Below are positions 44,048 through 52,515 of a stretch of DNA of 64,000 nucleotides, piece by piece. The stretch is from AWTP1-13 sp963840075 (GTDB lineage: Bacteria; Pseudomonadota; Alphaproteobacteria; Rhizobiales; Hyphomicrobiaceae). Below the pieces are notes generated by a model that saw only the letters and a list, made by a program, of their open reading frames with translations, had not been told where the DNA came from and ran no database searches. The stretch spans positions 1 to 64,000 of the forward strand of contig CAWIXS010000040.1 in NCBI GenBank assembly GCA_963840075.1. Direction: 5' to 3'. The stretch's first letter is position 1. Every line of letters begins with the position of its first letter. The translations under genes were made by a program, and so were the position numbers.

Positions 44048-45448
44048 ATGCAGGAAGCCGTCGGGCTCTTGGACAGCATTTCCGAGTTCTGCCGCCGCGC
44101 CAACATGGCCGAATCCACGTTCGGCCGACGCGCCGTCAACGACGGCAAGTTCGTGAGCCGGCTGCGCGACGGCGCCCGCATCACGCCCGAGACCCTGGAA
44201 CGGGTGAGCGACTTCCTGACCACCCAGGGCGTCGTCGCGCCCACCTCGCCGCCGGAGCTGATCCCCCTGGTACGGGTTGCACCGGCGCCCTCGAGCCTGC
44301 ACCAGCGCCTGCCGGCGAGGGATGCCCCCTCGCGCAACTTCCGCTTCTTCGACAACCGCCAGAAGTATCTCCTGTTCGTCAATACCTGCGGCGAGAAGCA
44401 GACCGTCGCCAACCGGGTCGCCCTGGAGCTGGCACACCTGCACCCGAGCCCGCCGGCGGTCAGGGTGTTCGACGCGGGCATGGGCGACGGCACCGTGCTG
44501 ACCCGCGTGATGCGCGAGATGCATCGCCGCTACCCCACCCTGCCGTTCTACATCGTCGGCAAGGAGATCAGTCTGGAGGACGTGCGCCTCTCGCTCGACA
44601 AGATGGCGGACCGCTTCCACGAGCACCCGGCGACCGTGCTCGTGGTCACCAACATGTACTACACCGAGGCGCCGTGGCTCACCCCCAAGGCGCTCTCCGC
44701 CGCCACCTCGCTGCTGTGGCAGGAGGTGGCGCTCTCAGGCTCGACGGCGGCCGAGTTCTCCGAGCAGATCACCGCGCTGGAGCCGGTGCTCGCCAAGGTC
44801 TGGCAGGCGCGGCACAGCTCCAAGACCGGCAACCCCGTGTACGAGCGCCCGGTGGCGCTGGTGATCTACCGCGACGATTTCCGCTTCCTGCTCGACGAGG
44901 TGATCCCGGCGCAGGGCCGCGCGCGCGCCGACTACGACCTCGTCATCGCCTCGCAGCCCTACCGGGCGCGCGTGCCCGACGATTTCAAGGCCTCCAAGGT
45001 GGTCGCGCCCCTCAGTCGCGCGCTCAGGCCGGGAGGGCGTCTCCTCGGCATCCACTCGTGTGGGCGCGATCCGGGGCTCGAGATCGTGCGCAAGATCTGG
45101 CCCGACGAGGACCCGTTCCAGACCACCCGCCACGACATCCTGCGCGCGGTGCGGGCCGAGTTCGGCAAGGACGCGCGCCACTACAATTTCAATGCGTACG
45201 CCGACCAGCGCGCGGTGTTCCGCTACGACATGCACACGCTGCCCTCCGAGATCGCCGATTCGATCGGCACCTCGACGCTGTTCGCGGCCTGGAACGCCGC
45301 CGTCTATGTGGCACAGATCGACGACGAGCGCCTTGCCGAGGTGGTGGGCACGCGCAAGTATCTCGATGCCACCCGCGAGGTCCTGCAGGCGCACGGGCAA
45401 TTGTGGTTCCTCGACGAGTCCTACGTCATCTCCAGGAAGCGAGACTAG
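44048..45448 (+). CDS. SAM-dependent methyltransferase with an N-terminal HTH-like region
   Basis: 466 aa. Residues 15-55 (STFGRRAVNDGKFVSRLRDG, ITPETLERVSDFLT) resemble a phage-repressor-like helix-turn-helix. The SAM-binding domain follows: VRVFDAGMGDGTVLTRVMRE, and later PLSRALRPGGRLLGIHSCG. It is 6 bp upstream of the MetF-like gene, so the two may act in one-carbon metabolism; the methyl acceptor is unknown. Confidence 0.82.
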   Translation: MQEAVGLLDSISEFCRRANMAESTFGRRAVNDGKFVSRLRDGARITPETLERVSDFLTTQGVVAPTSPPELIPLVRVAPAPSSLHQRLPARDAPSRNFRFFDNRQKYLLFVNTCGEKQTVANRVALELAHLHPSPPAVRVFDAGMGDGTVLTRVMREMHRRYPTLPFYIVGKEISLEDVRLSLDKMADRFHEHPATVLVVTNMYYTEAPWLTPKALSAATSLLWQEVALSGSTAAEFSEQITALEPVLAKVWQARHSSKTGNPVYERPVALVIYRDDFRFLLDEVIPAQGRARADYDLVIASQPYRARVPDDFKASKVVAPLSRALRPGGRLLGIHSCGRDPGLEIVRKIWPDEDPFQTTRHDILRAVRAEFGKDARHYNFNAYADQRAVFRYDMHTLPSEIADSIGTSTLFAAWNAAVYVAQIDDERLAEVVGTRKYLDATREVLQAHGQLWFLDESYVISRKRD

Positions 45449-45454
45449 AGCCCC

Positions 45455-46366
45455 ATGACTGTCCCCTCCGCCGACGCCGAGCCGCAAACCGCTTCTGACG
45501 CGACGCCGCCCGACATCGCCCGCGCGGCGGCCGAGCTGGTGGCGTGCGGCTCGCTGGAGGTTGGCGCCCATACGCCCGACGACGCGCGGCGCATCGCCGG
45601 GCTGCTGCCGGCCGACACGCCGGTGTACGTCAACCACCTGCCCAATCGCGATCTCGGCCACGCCGTCAAGACCCTGATGGCGCTGCGCGAGGCGAACCTG
45701 GACCCGGTGCCGCACATCGCCGCGCGCCGCGTCGTTTCGCGCAAGGAGGTGCAGGCTTTCCTCGACAGGGCGGTGAAGCTCGCCGGCGTCAGGAAGGTCC
45801 TGCTGATCGGCGGTGATCTCCCGCAGCCCTCGGGGCCATACCACGATGCGGCGGCGCTGCTGGCCGAGGACCTGTTCGCGGGCTCGGGGCTGACCCAGGT
45901 GGCCATTGCAGGCTATCCCGAGGGCCATCCCAATATCGCCACGGAGACGCTCAACGCGGCGCTGGAGCAGAAGCTCGAGCTGGCCGGGCGGCATAGCCTC
46001 GCGGCGTCCGTTGTGACGCAGTTCTCCTTCGCTCCCAACCGCATCGTGGAGTACTGCACCGAGCTCGCCCGCCGCGCGCCCGGCATCCCGGTCTATGTGG
46101 GCCTCGCCGGCCCCACCAGCCCGGTGGCCCTGTTGCGCTTCGCCCAGCGCTGCGGCGTGTCCGCCTCGCTCAGGGCGCTGCAGGCGCAAGGCATGCGCGC
46201 GGTGCGCCTTTTCACCCATGTGGACCCCTCCGAGCAGGTGATCGCGCTCGCCCGCCACGCCCGCGCCGGCAGCGCCAGCAACGTGGTTGGCGTGCATCTC
46301 TTTGCGTTCGGAGGCGTGGTCCGCACGGCCCAGTGGATGAACGACCGCATCACCGCCCACGGGTAG
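45455..46366 (+). CDS. methylenetetrahydrofolate reductase-like protein
   Basis: 303 aa, FAD-linked MetF barrel: CGSLEVGAHTPDDARRIAG, NRDLGHAVKTLMALREANLD, VLLIGGDLPQPSGPYHDA, TQFSFAPNRIVEYCTELARR, and VGLAGPTSPVALLRFAQRCG. It differs from housekeeping MetF, so the physiological role is uncertain (methyl transfer with the preceding methyltransferase is possible). The stop codon shares a base with a family A palindrome split by the IS element. Confidence 0.85.
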   Translation: MTVPSADAEPQTASDATPPDIARAAAELVACGSLEVGAHTPDDARRIAGLLPADTPVYVNHLPNRDLGHAVKTLMALREANLDPVPHIAARRVVSRKEVQAFLDRAVKLAGVRKVLLIGGDLPQPSGPYHDAAALLAEDLFAGSGLTQVAIAGYPEGHPNIATETLNAALEQKLELAGRHSLAASVVTQFSFAPNRIVEYCTELARRAPGIPVYVGLAGPTSPVALLRFAQRCGVSASLRALQAQGMRAVRLFTHVDPSEQVIALARHARAGSASNVVGVHLFAFGGVVRTAQWMNDRITAHG

Positions 46367-46373
46367 GTGTCAG

Positions 46374-46606
46374 CCGTTCACCGGCTGCGCCGACCCTGGA
46401 TGACGAAACGGATGTAGTCTAACCCCGGCCGGTGCAGAGGTCGTTCGGTTTCTTGGTGCGTTCGAGCCCGTGTGTCAGTCGGACCTGGGACCCCCTGGAG
46501 CACCCTTGATTATGCCGGGACGCAAGTCCCCGAGCATGCGTTTCAGACTTCATCTCGTCGGGGGTCCTGCGCCGGCCGTGTGTGATGGCAAGCAGGAGCC
46601 AGATCG
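46374..46606 (+). ncRNA. candidate bridge RNA region in the IS110 left end
   Basis: 233 bp without coding potential. GTGTCAG at 46472-46478 copies the target's left flank (GGTGTCAG); CGTTTCAG at 46539-46546 copies the element's own right end. Between them GGGAC-GCAA-GTCCC (46517-46530) is a GNRA-capped hairpin. IS110 elements of the long-left-end group encode a bridge RNA with target- and donor-binding loops; right-side guides were not resolved by eye. Confidence 0.6.
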
Positions 46607-47848
46607 ATGGACGTTTTGCATGCGCGTTGCGCCGGCCTGGATGTGCACAAGAAGACGGTGGTGGCTGCGGTCCGCATCGTCGAGCACGGCAAGGTGCGGA
46701 TGCAGGTGGGCACCTTCGAGACGACGACGGCGGGGCTGATCGCGCTCGCGGAGTGGCTGTCTGAGCACGGCGTCACGGCGGTGGCGATGGAGGCGACGGG
46801 GGTCTACTGGAAGCCGGTGTGGCACATCCTGTCGACGGCTGGCAGCTTCGAGCTGGTGCTGGCCAATGCCCAGCATGTCAAGGCGGTTCCGGGCCGCAAG
46901 CGCGATGTGTCCGATGCGGTCTGGCTCGCCGATCTGCTGGCGCACGGGTTGATCCGTGGCAGCTTTGTGCCGCCGCCGGAGGTGGCCGAGCCGAGGAGCC
47001 TGATGCGCACGAGGAAGCAGCTGGTGCGCGAGCGCAGCTCGCACATCCAGCGCATCCAGAAAACGCTGGAGGAGGCCAACATCAAGCTCGACAGCGTGAT
47101 CTCCGACGTGCTGGGCCAGAGCGGTCGGGCGATGCTGGAGGCGATGATCGCCGGCGAGAGCGACCCCAAGCGGCTGGCCGAGCTTGCGCACCCCCGCATC
47201 AAGGCCGCACCCGAGACACTGGTGCGGGCGCTCGACGGCCGCCTGACAGAGGTCCACCGCGTGCTGTTGCGCATTCATCTCGATCAGATCGACGCCCTCG
47301 ACCGGTCGATCGCGGTGATCGAGCGGCGGGCGGAGGTCCGCCTCGATCCCTTTCGGGAAGCCGCCGGGCTCATCGTGACGATCCCGGGCATGGGCGAGCG
47401 CAGCGCGCGGGCGGTGCTGGGCGAGACCGGCATCGACATGAGCCGCTTTCCCAGCCAGGGCCAGTTCATGTCCTGGGCCTGCCTGGTGCCGCGTAACGAC
47501 GAGAGCGCGGGCAAGCGCCGGTCGAGCCGCCTGCGCAAGGGAGGCACCTGGCTCAAGACCACGATGGTGCAGTGCGCCTGGGCCGCCGTGCGCAAGGGCG
47601 GCTCGAGGTTCGCCACCCTGTTCGCGAGGATCAAGGCCCGGCGCGGGGCAGGTCGCGCCATTTGCGCCGTCGCCGCCGAGATGCTGCGAACCATCTATCA
47701 TATGCTCAAGGACGGCACGTACTATGAGCAGCTCCGCGGCGTGCGCCACCAGAGCACCCGCCAAGAGCAGGCCCAACGCCTCCTCCGCCGTCTCAAACGC
47801 CTCGGCTTCGCCGCCGAGCTGAAACCCATGCCGTCCCCTGCTGGATAG
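46607..47848 (+). CDS. IS110-family transposase (DEDD recombinase)
   Basis: 413 aa. The RuvC-like N-terminal domain has D12 (GLDVHKKT), E62 (AMEATGVYWKP), D100 and D103 (KRDVSDAVWLADLL). The C-terminal Transposase_20 domain includes IPGMGERSARAVLGETGIDM and CLVPRNDESAGKRRSSRLRK. Full length and intact, so potentially active. Confidence 0.95.
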   Translation: MDVLHARCAGLDVHKKTVVAAVRIVEHGKVRMQVGTFETTTAGLIALAEWLSEHGVTAVAMEATGVYWKPVWHILSTAGSFELVLANAQHVKAVPGRKRDVSDAVWLADLLAHGLIRGSFVPPPEVAEPRSLMRTRKQLVRERSSHIQRIQKTLEEANIKLDSVISDVLGQSGRAMLEAMIAGESDPKRLAELAHPRIKAAPETLVRALDGRLTEVHRVLLRIHLDQIDALDRSIAVIERRAEVRLDPFREAAGLIVTIPGMGERSARAVLGETGIDMSRFPSQGQFMSWACLVPRNDESAGKRRSSRLRKGGTWLKTTMVQCAWAAVRKGGSRFATLFARIKARRGAGRAICAVAAEMLRTIYHMLKDGTYYEQLRGVRHQSTRQEQAQRLLRRLKRLGFAAELKPMPSPAG

Positions 47849-47864
47849 GTTAGTTTCGTTTCAG

Positions 47865-48161
47865 CCGTTCACCGGCTGCGCCGACCCTGGATGACCAAAC
47901 GGATGTAGTCTAACCCCGGCCGGTGCAGAGGTCGTTCGGTTTCTTGGTGCGTTCGAGCCCGTGTGTCAGTCGGACCTGGGACCCCCTCCATCTATCATAT
48001 GCTCAAGGACGGCACGTACTATGAGGAGCTCCGCGGCGTGCGCCACCAGAGCACCCGCCAAGAGCAGGCCCAACGCCTCCTCCGCCGTCTCAAACGCCTC
48101 GGCTTCGCCGCCGAGCTGAAACCCATGCCATCCCCTGCCGGATAGGTTAGTTTCGTTTCAG
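47865..48161 (+). mobile_element. 297-bp internal-deletion derivative of the IS110 element
   Basis: First 123 bp match the complete copy's left end and the last 174 bp match its right end (47691-47864), with about four mismatches; 1194 bp are missing. It keeps the target-like GTGTCAG but not the donor-like motif. A 60-aa frame at 47963-48145 is only the transposase C-terminus. Confidence 0.9.
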
Positions 48162-48205
48162 ACCTGGAGGGTCTGACACCATGGCTCCAGCGCGGGTGGA
48201 AAAAC

Positions 48206-48232
48206 GGTGTCAGACCCGAAGGGTTCGACACC
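48206..48232. repeat. palindromic repeat family A, copy 9
   Basis: GGTGTCAGACCC-GAA-GGGTTCGACACC, one arm mismatch; 26 bp from the IS-interrupted copy. Confidence 0.85.
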
Positions 48233-48295
48233 GCCCGGGGAACCTTGCCGGCGATCGGCCGTTGAACGGGGAACCCCATTGCGAGGAGCGCTCCG

Positions 48296-48532
48296 ATGGC
48301 AACCTGCGACGTCTGCGGCAACGACTACGACAAGGCCCTGCGCATCACCCAGGGCAGCCGCACCATGACCTTCGACAGCTTCGAATGCGCGATCCACGCC
48401 ATGGCGCCGCACTGCGCCCATTGCGACTGCCGGGTCGTTGGCCATGGCATCGAGGCCAAGGGCAAGACCTACTGCTGCGCCCACTGCGCCAGGCACGAGG
48501 GCGTCAAGGGCGTCGCCGACCGGGCCGCGTGA
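48296..48532 (+). CDS. small Cys/His-rich zinc-ribbon-like protein
   Basis: 78 aa with paired cysteines: CDVCGNDY, SFECAIHAMAPHCAHCDC, then YCCAHCARHEG. Ribbon-like metal binding is very likely. The function is unknown; similar small proteins occur in many bacteria. Confidence 0.8.
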   Translation: MATCDVCGNDYDKALRITQGSRTMTFDSFECAIHAMAPHCAHCDCRVVGHGIEAKGKTYCCAHCARHEGVKGVADRAA

Positions 48533-48542
48533 GGGCCGAGCG

Positions 48543-48917
48543 ATGGCCCGCAAGGCGCGATCCCGCAGGCCCCGCAAGGCCGCGGTGCAGCCGCTTGCGT
48601 CTGGCGGCGATGGGCGACACATCGCGGACCCGCCTGCAGGGGCGAAACCCGCAGGCGGCGCGGTGAGCACCGGCAGGGCGGTCATCGTGGCACAGCGAGA
48701 CATTCACGTCGTTCACGGCGGGCCCGAGGATTGGATCGTGCGCGCCGACGGCGGCCGCGAGTTCGGGCACTATCCCTCGCGCAAGGCGGCGGAGGCCGTC
48801 GGGCGCAAGCTGGCGCACCGGGACCGGGGCGAGCTCCTCGTCTACGACGCCTCGGGCAAAGTCGCGGACCGATCGCGGCCCGCCCGAAGCTGGCTCGGCC
48901 GCCTGCTCGGACGATAG
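48543..48917 (+). CDS. DUF2188 domain-containing protein
   Basis: 124 aa. The N-terminal 45 residues are basic and Pro/Ala-rich. The DUF2188 core is HVVHGGPEDWIVRADGGREF and SRKAAEAVGRKLAHRDRGEL. Start ATG 48543. A family A palindrome touches the stop codon. Confidence 0.82.
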   Translation: MARKARSRRPRKAAVQPLASGGDGRHIADPPAGAKPAGGAVSTGRAVIVAQRDIHVVHGGPEDWIVRADGGREFGHYPSRKAAEAVGRKLAHRDRGELLVYDASGKVADRSRPARSWLGRLLGR

Positions 48918-48944
48918 GGGTCAGACCCTGCGGATTCGACACCA
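48918..48944. repeat. palindromic repeat family A variant, copy 10
   Basis: GGGGTCAGACCC-TGC-GGATTCGACACC. It starts at the base after the DUF2188 TAG stop. Confidence 0.8.
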
Positions 48945-48946
48945 TG

Positions 48947-49001
48947 GCAGTTGGCAGTAGGCGTCGAGCAAGTGGCCGCCTACTGCCACTGCCAACTGCC
49001 A
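48947..49001. repeat. imperfect inverted repeat
   Basis: GGCAGTTGGCAGTAGGC pairs with GCCTACTGCC-ACTGCC-AACTGCC. It lies between two convergent genes and may act as a terminator. Confidence 0.6.
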
Positions 49002-49023
49002 ACTGCCTATCAGCGCGAGTCAG

Positions 49024-49046
49024 GGTGTCAGACCGAGTCTGACACC
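49024..49046. repeat. short palindromic repeat family A, copy 11
   Basis: GGTGTCAGACC-GA-GTCTGACACC (23 bp). It ends one base from the stop codon of the SDR gene on the minus strand. Confidence 0.85.
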
Positions 49047-49047
49047 G

Positions 49048-49833
49048 TTACCGCGGCGCCATCCTGAGCGCGCCGTCGAGGCGGATGCACTCGCCGTTGA
49101 GCATCGGGTTCTCGCAGATGTGCACAGCGAGCTGCGCGTACTCCGTGGGGTTGCCGAGGCGCGCCGGGAAGGGCACCGAGGCCGCCAGCGACTTGCGCGC
49201 GTCCTCGGAGAGGCTGTCGAACATCGGCGTCAGGAACAGGCCCGGCAGGATGGTGCACACGCGGATGCCGCTCTGGGCGAGGTCGCGCGCAACGGGGAGC
49301 GTCATGGAGTAGACGCCGCCCTTGGAGGCCGAGTAGGCGACCTGGCCGATCTGGCCGTCCTGCGCCGCCACCGAGGAGGTGCAGATCATCACCCCGCGCT
49401 CGCCGTCGGCGGTGACGGGCTCGGTCGTCTGCATGCCGGCGGCCGACTTCGCCAGCATCAGGAAGGTGCCGATCAGGTTGACGTGGATCACCTTGGTGAA
49501 GGTGGCGAGGTCGTGCGGCTCGAACGCGCCGGTCTCCTTGACGCGCCGGGTGATGCGCTTGGCGATGCCGATGCCGGCGCAGTTGACGAGGATGCGCTCC
49601 TGCCCGTGCGCCTTGCGCGCCGCCGCGAGCGCAGCATCGACGCTCGCCTCGTCGGTGACATCGGCCTTGACGAACACGCCGCCCAGCTCATTGGCCAGAG
49701 GCTCGCCGAGGCCGGCGTTGAGATCGAGCAGCGCCACCCTGACGCCCTTGCCGGCGAGCGCCCGCGCCGTCGCCGCCCCCAGGCCCGAGGCCCCGCCGGT
49801 CACGACTGCGGCGATGTCCTTTGAAAGCTGCAT
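49048..49833 (-). CDS. SDR-family dehydrogenase, 3-hydroxyacyl-CoA dehydrogenase type-2-like
   Basis: 261 aa. NAD-binding TGGASGLGAATARAL, NNAG-equivalent NCAGIGIAKR, catalytic Ser/Tyr/Lys in SSVAAQDGQIGQVAYSASKG. It resembles HSD17B10-type 3-hydroxyacyl-CoA dehydrogenases of beta-oxidation. Substrate range inferred. Confidence 0.87.
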   Translation of the reverse strand: MQLSKDIAAVVTGGASGLGAATARALAGKGVRVALLDLNAGLGEPLANELGGVFVKADVTDEASVDAALAAARKAHGQERILVNCAGIGIAKRITRRVKETGAFEPHDLATFTKVIHVNLIGTFLMLAKSAAGMQTTEPVTADGERGVMICTSSVAAQDGQIGQVAYSASKGGVYSMTLPVARDLAQSGIRVCTILPGLFLTPMFDSLSEDARKSLAASVPFPARLGNPTEYAQLAVHICENPMLNGECIRLDGALRMAPR

Positions 49834-49959
49834 GTCCCTTGTCTCTCCAACGATGCCTGGCGCGGCCCTCCCGAGCCCCGCAGGACACTAGGCGGCGGCA
49901 GCGCCGAGGTAAAGCAGGGCGGGAACGCACGGACGGCTCTGAGCGGCACTGGGTCTCGC

Positions 49960-50847
49960 TCACCGCCCCGAGAAAAACGCGCCGAGCTTGTCCGACACCG
50001 CCCCCGGCGCCTCCTCGGCCAGGTAGTGGCCGCTGTCCACGGGCCCGCCCGTCACCTCGGCCGCGCAATACCGGCGCCACACCGCCAGCGGGTCGTACCA
50101 CTTGCCGATCTTGCCCTTCGCCGCCCACAGCACCAGCAAGGGGCACTGGACCTTGACGCCGGCGGCGCGCGAGGCGCGGTCGTGCTCCAGATCGATGGTG
50201 GCAGCGGCGCGGTAGTCCTCGCACATGCCGCGGATCATGTCGGGAGTGCGCACATGAGCGAGATAGTCCGCCAGCGCCTCGGCGTGGAAGAAGCCGTCAC
50301 CCTTTGGCTCACGCGTGGTGTGGGCCTTGAACCAGGCCTCGGGCGCCGCGTTGATCACCACCTCGGGGAAGGGGTGCGGCTGGGCGAACCAGAACCAGTG
50401 GTAGTAGCCGAGCGCGAACGCCATGTCGGTGCGCTCGAAGTGCTCGATGGTCGGCACGATGTCGAGCACGGCCAGCCGCTCGACCCGATCGGGGAAGTCG
50501 AGCGCCAGCCGGTGCGCCACGCGTGCGCCCCGGTCGTGGCTGGCAACGAGGAAGCGCTGGTGCCCCAACCGCTGCATCAGCTCGACCATGTCGCGCGCCA
50601 TCACCGTCTTGGCGTAGGGCGCGTGATCGGGCGTGGCGGGCGGCTTCAGCGAGCCGCCGTAGCCGCGCAGGTCCGGGCAGACCACGGTAAAGCTCCGGGC
50701 GAGGTCGGGCGCCACCGCGTGCCACATGGCGTGAGTCTGCGGGTTGCCGTGCAGCAACAGCAAAGGCGGACCGGAGCCGCCGCGGCGCAGCCTGATCGGT
50801 CCGTCCGAGACCGAGACCTTTTCGAGAGCGAAGCCGGGGAACAGCAT
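49960..50847 (-). CDS. fluoroacetate/haloacetate dehalogenase-like alpha/beta hydrolase (second copy)
   Basis: 295 aa. ASHDRGAR places the nucleophile D105 with R106 and R109; D129 and H274 complete the triad; H150-W151 (YYHWFWFAQ) and Y212 (EDYRAAA) form the fluoride pocket. It is related to the gene at 26026 and keeps the same residues, though with a longer insertion after residue 170. Start ATG 50847. Activity on fluorinated acids is an inference. Confidence 0.83.
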   Translation of the reverse strand: MLFPGFALEKVSVSDGPIRLRRGGSGPPLLLLHGNPQTHAMWHAVAPDLARSFTVVCPDLRGYGGSLKPPATPDHAPYAKTVMARDMVELMQRLGHQRFLVASHDRGARVAHRLALDFPDRVERLAVLDIVPTIEHFERTDMAFALGYYHWFWFAQPHPFPEVVINAAPEAWFKAHTTREPKGDGFFHAEALADYLAHVRTPDMIRGMCEDYRAAATIDLEHDRASRAAGVKVQCPLLVLWAAKGKIGKWYDPLAVWRRYCAAEVTGGPVDSGHYLAEEAPGAVSDKLGAFFSGR

Positions 50848-50974
50848 GCAACACCTCCCTGCCGTCAGGTCCTGAGACCGCCATGCCACGGACGGCCCGC
50901 GTGGTCAGCAAATCGCTTGGGTGCGGCGCAGCGCCAAGCTACACTTGTCGCGTCCGCGACAAACAAAGCGAGCC

Positions 50975-51727
50975 ATGCCACCTTTCCGACAGTCCACCCC
51001 GTTGCATCCGGGCCGTTTCAAGGCCCATCCGCCCTACACGACGCCGGGCCTGACCATCGGCCTGCTCGGAGGCTCGTTCAACCCCCCGCATGCCGCGCAC
51101 CGGCTGATCAGCGAGGTGGCCTTGAAGCGGCTCGCCCTCGACAAGGTGTGGTGGATCGTCTCGCCGGGCAACCCGCTCAAGAAGCGCATCGCCACCCCAC
51201 CGCTGGCGGAGCGCGTGCAGCTGGCCCGCACCGTTGCCATGAACCCGCACATCATTGTCACCGACTTCGAGGCCGATCTGCCCTCGCCCTATACGGTGTC
51301 GACGCTGGCCTTCCTGAAGGCGCGCAGCCCCCTCGTGCGCTTCGTGTGGATCATGGGCGCCGACAATCTGGCGACCTTCGACCGCTGGGAGCGGTGGCGC
51401 GAGATCTTCACCATGCTGCCGATCGTCGTGGTGGACCGGCCCGGCTGGCGCCTCAAGGCCCTGGCCTCGAAGGCCGCCCGGGCGTTCCAGAGGGCGCGCA
51501 AGCCCGAAGCCGATGCGGCCAACCTGCCGCTGCTGCCGCCGCCCGCGTGGACATTCCTGACGGGCCCGCTCTCGCAGACCTCCTCGACCGAGATCCGCAA
51601 CAGGGCGAAGGCGGCTGCCAGGCAATTGGGGGCCAGGCCTCAACCGCCGCGCGACGATCTGCCCTGGCGGAAGACCAAGGCCGGAAATGGCACCGGGGCG
51701 GACGGCGGCGAGGGACCGGCGAATTGA
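50975..51727 (+). CDS. nadD: nicotinate-nucleotide adenylyltransferase
   Basis: 250 aa. GGSFNPPHAAH at residues 32-42 is the nucleotidyl transfer motif; SSTEIRNRAK is the C-terminal SxTxxR. Forms deamido-NAD. ATG 50975. A basic, disordered C-terminus of about 45 residues. Confidence 0.95.
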   Translation: MPPFRQSTPLHPGRFKAHPPYTTPGLTIGLLGGSFNPPHAAHRLISEVALKRLALDKVWWIVSPGNPLKKRIATPPLAERVQLARTVAMNPHIIVTDFEADLPSPYTVSTLAFLKARSPLVRFVWIMGADNLATFDRWERWREIFTMLPIVVVDRPGWRLKALASKAARAFQRARKPEADAANLPLLPPPAWTFLTGPLSQTSSTEIRNRAKAAARQLGARPQPPRDDLPWRKTKAGNGTGADGGEGPAN

Positions 51728-51950
51728 CCGCCCGCTGGAGCAATTCTTGCCAGACCGCAGGCCAAGACCGCGGGTCTTGAAAAAACCGAGGCCCAAGGGC
51801 TATCTTACAAGCGGTAGCGAATCTCGTATACGTCGGGTTCGCCAACTGCGTCCTTGGCAGTATTTCGCTCGAGCAGAGCGGCCTCGGGCGCCCCGCCCGC
51901 AAAGGGTTTGCCCGCACAGGGTTTGATGACAGAAGGATACCCAGCACAAG

Positions 51951-52358
51951 ATGCCCCGCGCACTCGAGGGTGCTCGTAAGAGCACGCCTCCGGCCGAGCT
52001 CGTGTCCCGGCATGGCTCGGAAGACCTGCTTGCCCATGTCCTCGCCTGGCTTGATGACGCCAAAGCCGAGAACGTGGTGACGATCGACATCAAGGACAAA
52101 TCGTCGATCGGCGACTACATGGTGATCGCCTCGGGCCGGTCTGACCGGCACGTCGGAGCCGTCGCCGAGCAGGTGCAGCGCAGGCTCAAGGAGGAAGGCT
52201 TCGGCAAGGCGCGCATCGAAGGCCAGCCGCAGTGCGACTGGGTGCTGATCGACATCGGCGACATCATCGTGCACGTGTTCCGCCCCGAGGTGCGCGAGTT
52301 CTACAACCTCGAGAAGATGTGGTCGGCCGAGCGCCCGAGCGAGGCCATCGCCCACTAG
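51951..52358 (+). CDS. rsfS: ribosome silencing factor RsfS
   Basis: 135 aa. DIKDKSSIGDYMVIASGRSD, QCDWVLIDIGDIIVHVFRPE and REFYNLEKMW identify the family. It blocks subunit joining by binding L14. It sits in the usual nadD-rsfS-rlmH order. Confidence 0.95.
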   Translation: MPRALEGARKSTPPAELVSRHGSEDLLAHVLAWLDDAKAENVVTIDIKDKSSIGDYMVIASGRSDRHVGAVAEQVQRRLKEEGFGKARIEGQPQCDWVLIDIGDIIVHVFRPEVREFYNLEKMWSAERPSEAIAH

Positions 52359-52410
52359 CCAGCCGCGAGCGCAGCGGCTTGCCGTTCGCGGAGCATGAGG
52401 TGGACAGCTT

Positions 52411-52501
52411 GTCATGCCGGGACTTGTTCCCGGCATCCACACGGCCGCTCGCCCTGGCGATCGCTTTGCGCTGGATCGCGGCAACAAGTGCCGCGATGAC
52501 A
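52411..52501. repeat. dispersed repeat family E (TGTCATGCCGGGAC type)
   Basis: Begins TGTCATGCCGGGAC and ends GCCGCGATGACAC; the outer arms pair. A common proteobacterial intergenic type, between rsfS and rlmH. Confidence 0.65.
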
Positions 52502-52515
52502 CCGTCACGCATGCC

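Larger units (their letters stand above)
46374..47864 (+). mobile_element. IS110-family insertion sequence (complete copy)
   Basis: 1491 bp. Left end CCGTTCACCGGCTGCG, a 233-bp non-coding left region, the transposase gene, and a 16-bp right end finishing GTTTCGTTTCAG. No terminal inverted repeats and no target duplication, as usual for IS110. Boundaries are set by the neighbouring second copy and by the restored palindrome. Confidence 0.92.
46366..48180. repeat. palindromic repeat family A, copy 8, interrupted by the IS elements
   Basis: GGTGTCAG at 46366-46373 and ACCTGGAGGGTCTGACACC at 48162-48180 together form one 27-bp palindrome; everything between is IS sequence. Confidence 0.88.

Noticed and set aside
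47963..48145. A separate 60-aa gene
   Set aside because: It is the transposase C-terminus retained in the deletion derivative.
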